From Trichinella spiralis (lineage: Eukaryota; Nematoda; Enoplea; Trichinellida; Trichinellidae), in contig CM012955.1 in NCBI GenBank assembly GCA_000181795.3, positions 373,454 through 437,453 of the forward strand: a stretch of 64,000 nt of DNA, read 5' to 3'. This document shows, in pieces, positions 61,101 to 64,000 of the stretch (its first letter is position 1; each line of letters opens with the position of its first letter). Position numbers and translations under genes: made by a program. The notes beneath the pieces were generated by a model. It worked only from the letters and a program-made list of their open reading frames with translations. It was not told the DNA's origin and ran no database searches.

Positions 61101-61184
61101 TAAATTAATCGCATCCTTTAGGAGCATGCTGCTTCAAAAAGTTTCTCAATCACCCAAGTGACGAACACTCTGTTGTGTCAGTAA
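52131..61184 (+). CDS. ahr-1: Aryl hydrocarbon receptor (bHLH-PAS transcription factor)
   Basis: Nine coding exons: 52131-52168, 55779-55969, 57679-57860, 57917-58049, 58118-58191, 58279-58609, 59356-59500, 60472-61066, 61122-61184; 1752 nt, 583 aa. AHR pairs with ARNT (AHA-1 in C. elegans) and controls neuronal fate in worms; invertebrate AHRs generally do not bind dioxin. Exon 1 encodes [13 protein letters not shown], close to the C. elegans start as I recall it. The bHLH basic region and helices are [20 protein letters not shown] and [24 protein letters not shown] has [33 protein letters not shown] and [24 protein letters not shown] ends in [10 protein letters not shown] and [20 protein letters not shown]. 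The long exon 8 is a low-complexity Ser/Asn/His-rich transactivation-like tail. A 55-bp intron then leads to a final exon ending [11 protein letters not shown], similar to the C. elegans tail; without that splice the frame would stop at 61108. The donor after exon 3 (GTTTTA) is weak. Confidence 0.93.
52169..55778 (+). other. AHR intron 1
   Basis: 3.6 kb, AT-rich, between the 38-nt first coding exon and the bHLH exon. No gene or clear repeat was seen. Its length suggests room for regulatory elements. Confidence 0.6.
56153..56195. repeat. Perfect 13-bp inverted repeat in AHR intron 2
   Basis: TCAAGTGTGAGTT (56153-56165) is mirrored exactly by AACTCACACTTGA (56183-56195) with a 17-bp loop. Confidence 0.85.
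56203..56229. repeat. Perfect 8-bp inverted repeat directly after the 13-bp hairpin
   Basis: ATGCCACT (56203-56210) pairs with AGTGGCAT (56222-56229), loop 11 bp. It starts 8 bp after the previous hairpin. Confidence 0.8.
58610..60471 (+). other. AHR introns 6 and 7
   Basis: Two longer introns (58610-59355 and 59501-60471), AT-rich, with exon 7 (59356-59500) between them. A short GC-richer stretch near 58650-58730 includes a GCCGGCGCC-type palindrome and a run of G. No other feature recognised. Confidence 0.5.
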
Positions 61185-62250
61185 ATGCAATACATTCGAA
61201 CAAAACATGCATGTTCAAATTGGAAAAATGCTTCATTATACAAGTAAATATTTACATGATAAAAGATGAAAATGCTGAAAGAAAAAATACAGCAAAAAAT
61301 CTTTAAACAAATAATATGTACAGATTTAAAATATAGGATACTTTTTAATTCAAATGTTCTTGCAGAGTAAAATATTCAAAAACAATAGTTACAATTTAGG
61401 TTTACAACGAACGTCCTTCCGGTCCCCATTAACATCTTTCTCTTAACTGGATTAAGCTCCAGAATCATACCACATGTGCCACTATTTAAACTAATCTTCG
61501 CTGAGAAACGATGCAAAGACAATTTGCATAATTAGTATAATATGTAGTCGCCTAGAGATAAAATTCATTACAAATGGTATAAAATTAAATAAATTCACAA
61601 TTTATGTCAAATTATTGGGCTCATGCATGGTAATTGTTCGAAACTGTAAAGGAATCCACCAGTATGTACAGTGGACATTATTCCAAGTATCTCAAAAACT
61701 GTGGTGAATTGCAATATAATTTTACGATTATTCCAAGCAATTGTGTGCCATAAAAAGGTATGTAAATTATGAAAATCTCAAAATCTAAAATTTTTTGAGA
61801 AATTTGATGAAGTTTCCGATTTCAGCATTTGGAATTTTTAGAATAAAAAGACTGGCATATTGCAGGAAAATAGCTTCCGAATGTGATAATTGTGAACAAT
61901 TCTTATCTGTAAATTGCGATCAGTCAAAAAATTCTCCGAAAAAGGATTATAATTTTAAAATTTTTATTATTTAAATGAACATTAGGAACAATTCTTGTTA
62001 AAATGATATCTTTTTTTTGGGTGAAAAAATTAATAGATCCGTTATAAAAATTGACGAAACCAAACCATATGCACATTTAATTCACTTTTCTTTTTCATTA
62101 TTTTTTACATCGATTTCGCTAAAATCCTATATTAAGTTTCACTTTTTTGTGTATATCTCAAGCAAGAAGAAATTGCCAGCCGTCCAGATATGTTCGCAAT
62201 AGTTAGCGAATAATTCTGTACCGATAAAAAACAATTGCGTTAATATTTGA
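61185..62250. other. AHR 3' flank
   Basis: About 1.1 kb, AT-rich, with the AHR 3' UTR at the left. No gene supported. Parts of 61800-62250 may belong to the repeat that is clearer from about 62270 on. Confidence 0.4.
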
Positions 62251-62269
62251 AGAAAAAACATTTTCTGGA

Positions 62270-62600
62270 AAATTGCAAAATTTCATGTGCTATAGACCTG
62301 TTTGTTTTCGCGAAAATCAGGGAAAATTTTGCTTTCACAGTATTGACATTTTTCCATTGTTATAGCTTTACATTGAAAAAAAATACTGGATTGCAGAGAT
62401 TCACTTTAAACTACAAAGAAGTTGTGGAATCAATGACCGCTAAATCCGTGGAAACAGATCAACGATAGTCGAATTTCAGAATAGGAAAGTTTTCAGATAT
62501 TATAAAGAAGTAATCGTTGAAACTGCCTAGTGTTGTGCAATGTTTCTTTGTTTGGGCAAGTCGAATTTCCTTAATTTTCGGCCCATTTCGAATAAATTGA
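62270..62600 (+). repeat. Unclassified dispersed repeat, copy 1
   Basis: Aligns by eye, same orientation, with about 63660-64000. Clearest shared part: TCCGTGGAAACAGATC..CGATAGT (62445 on) versus TCCGTTGAAACGGATCGACGATGG (split across 63859 on), then ATAGGAAAG.TTT, TATTATAA.GAAGTA and AGCAAGTCGA.TTTCCTT-like blocks. Offset is about 1.41 kb. No coding capacity seen. Confidence 0.7.
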
Positions 62601-63659
62601 AAAAAGTTGTTTCAATACGGGTTAAGATGTGCATAAAATATTCCATTTGTTAGTTTTCAACTGACTTATCTCATTTAATCGACCAGTGGAAGGGAATTTT
62701 TCAAGCTGTTATCGCCAATATTTATTAACACCTGACTGTCTTATCGTATGCTCACTGTACGTTTGATTTTTTCGAAAAAATAATCATATCATTGAATATT
62801 GCGCTGTTCATGATCTTAATTATTCATTGAGCATCTCATTGATACCACACATGTCGTTGTTTGATCGCATTTTCGCTTTGTTCATCATAATGATGTTACG
62901 CTTATGCAAATGAGCGTTAAATGTTGTATTTTGTCAAAATAATTAATTTCAAAGGGTTAAAATAAAATAAATTAACAATTTATGAAAAACCAATCCGCCT
63001 TTGATTAGTATTTATTGTAATTTTTCGACATATTTGCATACAAGCTATGTTCAACAAAAGGGTGCCTCAGGGAAAGTGCAATGTATTAATGAATTCTTTC
63101 TTCATATATGGAAGGAGTATTGTAGAATTATTAATTACAGATACTAAGAATTATTCTCAATTGATGATTTAATAAGGTATTTGATAGAATTGCTTGTTTG
63201 TACACGTATCATTGATTGAGAAAAATAATGCAATATTAGATGAAAAGTGTAATTCATTCTGTTTCTTTTAATAAGTCCTTATTTCTATATCGTTTGCAAT
63301 GAATAAAACTGCGTAAATAAATTTTTTTAAAATTAACGATTACTGTATTACAAAAAATGAATTACAGGTATAAATGTTATTAGAATCAGAGACATTTCTT
63401 GGAGGAATAGGTTGCAGTTTTTGCATAAATATTAATAAAATGGAATTCTATTCTTTATTATCAAGATTTCAGGTTTCGTTTCCTTTTCTATCGCACGGAT
63501 TAAAATCGCAAATTATGTGAGGTTTTTGTCAATATCTCATCAAATACGCTTTTGTACAACGTCTGACCAGGTTTGTAGTGTTTAATTTATTTTTTCTGAT
63601 CAATTTAAATCATTTTCGGAATAACTTAAAATTTTCGACTTTTCAAAAAAGCAAGGCTA
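62601..63659. other. Spacer between the two repeat copies
   Basis: About 1.06 kb of AT-rich DNA with no supported gene or RNA. The left copy and this spacer could be one unit of a longer tandem array, but only two copies are visible. Confidence 0.35.
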
Positions 63660-64000
63660 TAGCCTTTGCTGTTTTTGCGATTTTCGAAAGTCGGCTTTTG
63701 TCACAAATTTCGCTTTTTTTGTTATATATTGCTAAAATCTGAAAAAGTAATAGTTTCTGGAAAGTTCCACGGCAAACAAACGCGTACGTGTCGAATAAAT
63801 GATCTCCAAACTTTCCATGTGCCTATCTTAATACACAGGGAAGCAGCCCATCTGAAACTCCGTTGAAACGGATCGACGATGGTTGAATTTTGGTATAGGA
63901 AAGATTTTCGACATTATAATGAAGTATGCTTTGCAACTGCCAACACTTGTGCAATATTTCGTTGTTTTGAGCAAGTCGATTTCCTTCATTTTAGTCCAGT
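63660..64000 (+). repeat. Unclassified dispersed repeat, copy 2 (runs off the window)
   Basis: Direct copy of the repeat at about 62270-62600; homology continues to the last base of the window, so its right end is unseen. Relative to copy 1 it has extra sequence around 63760-63850. Confidence 0.7.

Overview
This is eukaryotic nuclear DNA, AT-rich, with compact multi-exon genes whose introns are mostly 50-80 bp. It is most likely from a nematode. The best taxonomic clue is the aryl hydrocarbon receptor gene: its short first exon and overall layout look like C. elegans AHR-1 as I remember it. A full-length CEP290 and fairly vertebrate-like ZSWIM, SARAF and ERO1 proteins would fit an early-branching lineage (Trichinella/Trichuris-like), but that placement is a guess. 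No viral, bacterial or CRISPR content was seen.

Layout, left to right: REEP5-type ER-shaping protein (+, 355-1369); ZSWIM4/5/6-type SWIM zinc-finger protein (-, 11559-3294, 14 exons, one 3.4-kb intron); SARAF, regulator of store-operated Ca2+ entry (-, 14962-13622, 8 exons); head-to-head with it a C18orf32/UPF0729 small membrane protein (+, 15794-16039); SLC35A-type nucleotide-sugar transporter (+, 16733-18346, 8 exons); RanBP3-type Ran-binding protein (+, 19251-22259, 7 exons) whose first intron holds a hAT transposon remnant; an intronless BTB-kelch gene (-, 25896-23971) flanked by two diverged copies of a repeat; a gene-poor 26-31 kb stretch; a two-exon basic secreted protein of unknown family (-, 32038-31469); another gene-poor stretch; ERO1 thiol oxidase (+, 35594-37844, 8 exons); convergent to it CEP290 (-, 49972-38340, 49 exons, about 2127 aa); and divergent from CEP290 the aryl hydrocarbon receptor (+, 52131-61184, 9 exons). 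The last 2.8 kb contains two direct copies of an unclassified repeat, one running off the window edge.

I built the exon models by hand from splice signals, reading-frame continuity and remembered family sequences. For the nine multi-exon genes built this way the exon lengths sum to a multiple of three with no internal stop, which supports them but does not replace transcript data. Several genes act in the ER/Golgi (REEP, SARAF, C18orf32, SLC35A, ERO1). They are separate transcription units, not an operon, and their proximity is probably chance apart from the shared SARAF/C18orf32 promoter region.

No clearly undescribed system was found. The items most worth following up are the complete nematode CEP290 with a probable GC-AG intron, the paired hairpins in a GC-richer island inside AHR intron 2, the repeats flanking the intronless kelch gene, the unknown secreted basic protein, and an excess of GTT-type splice donors.
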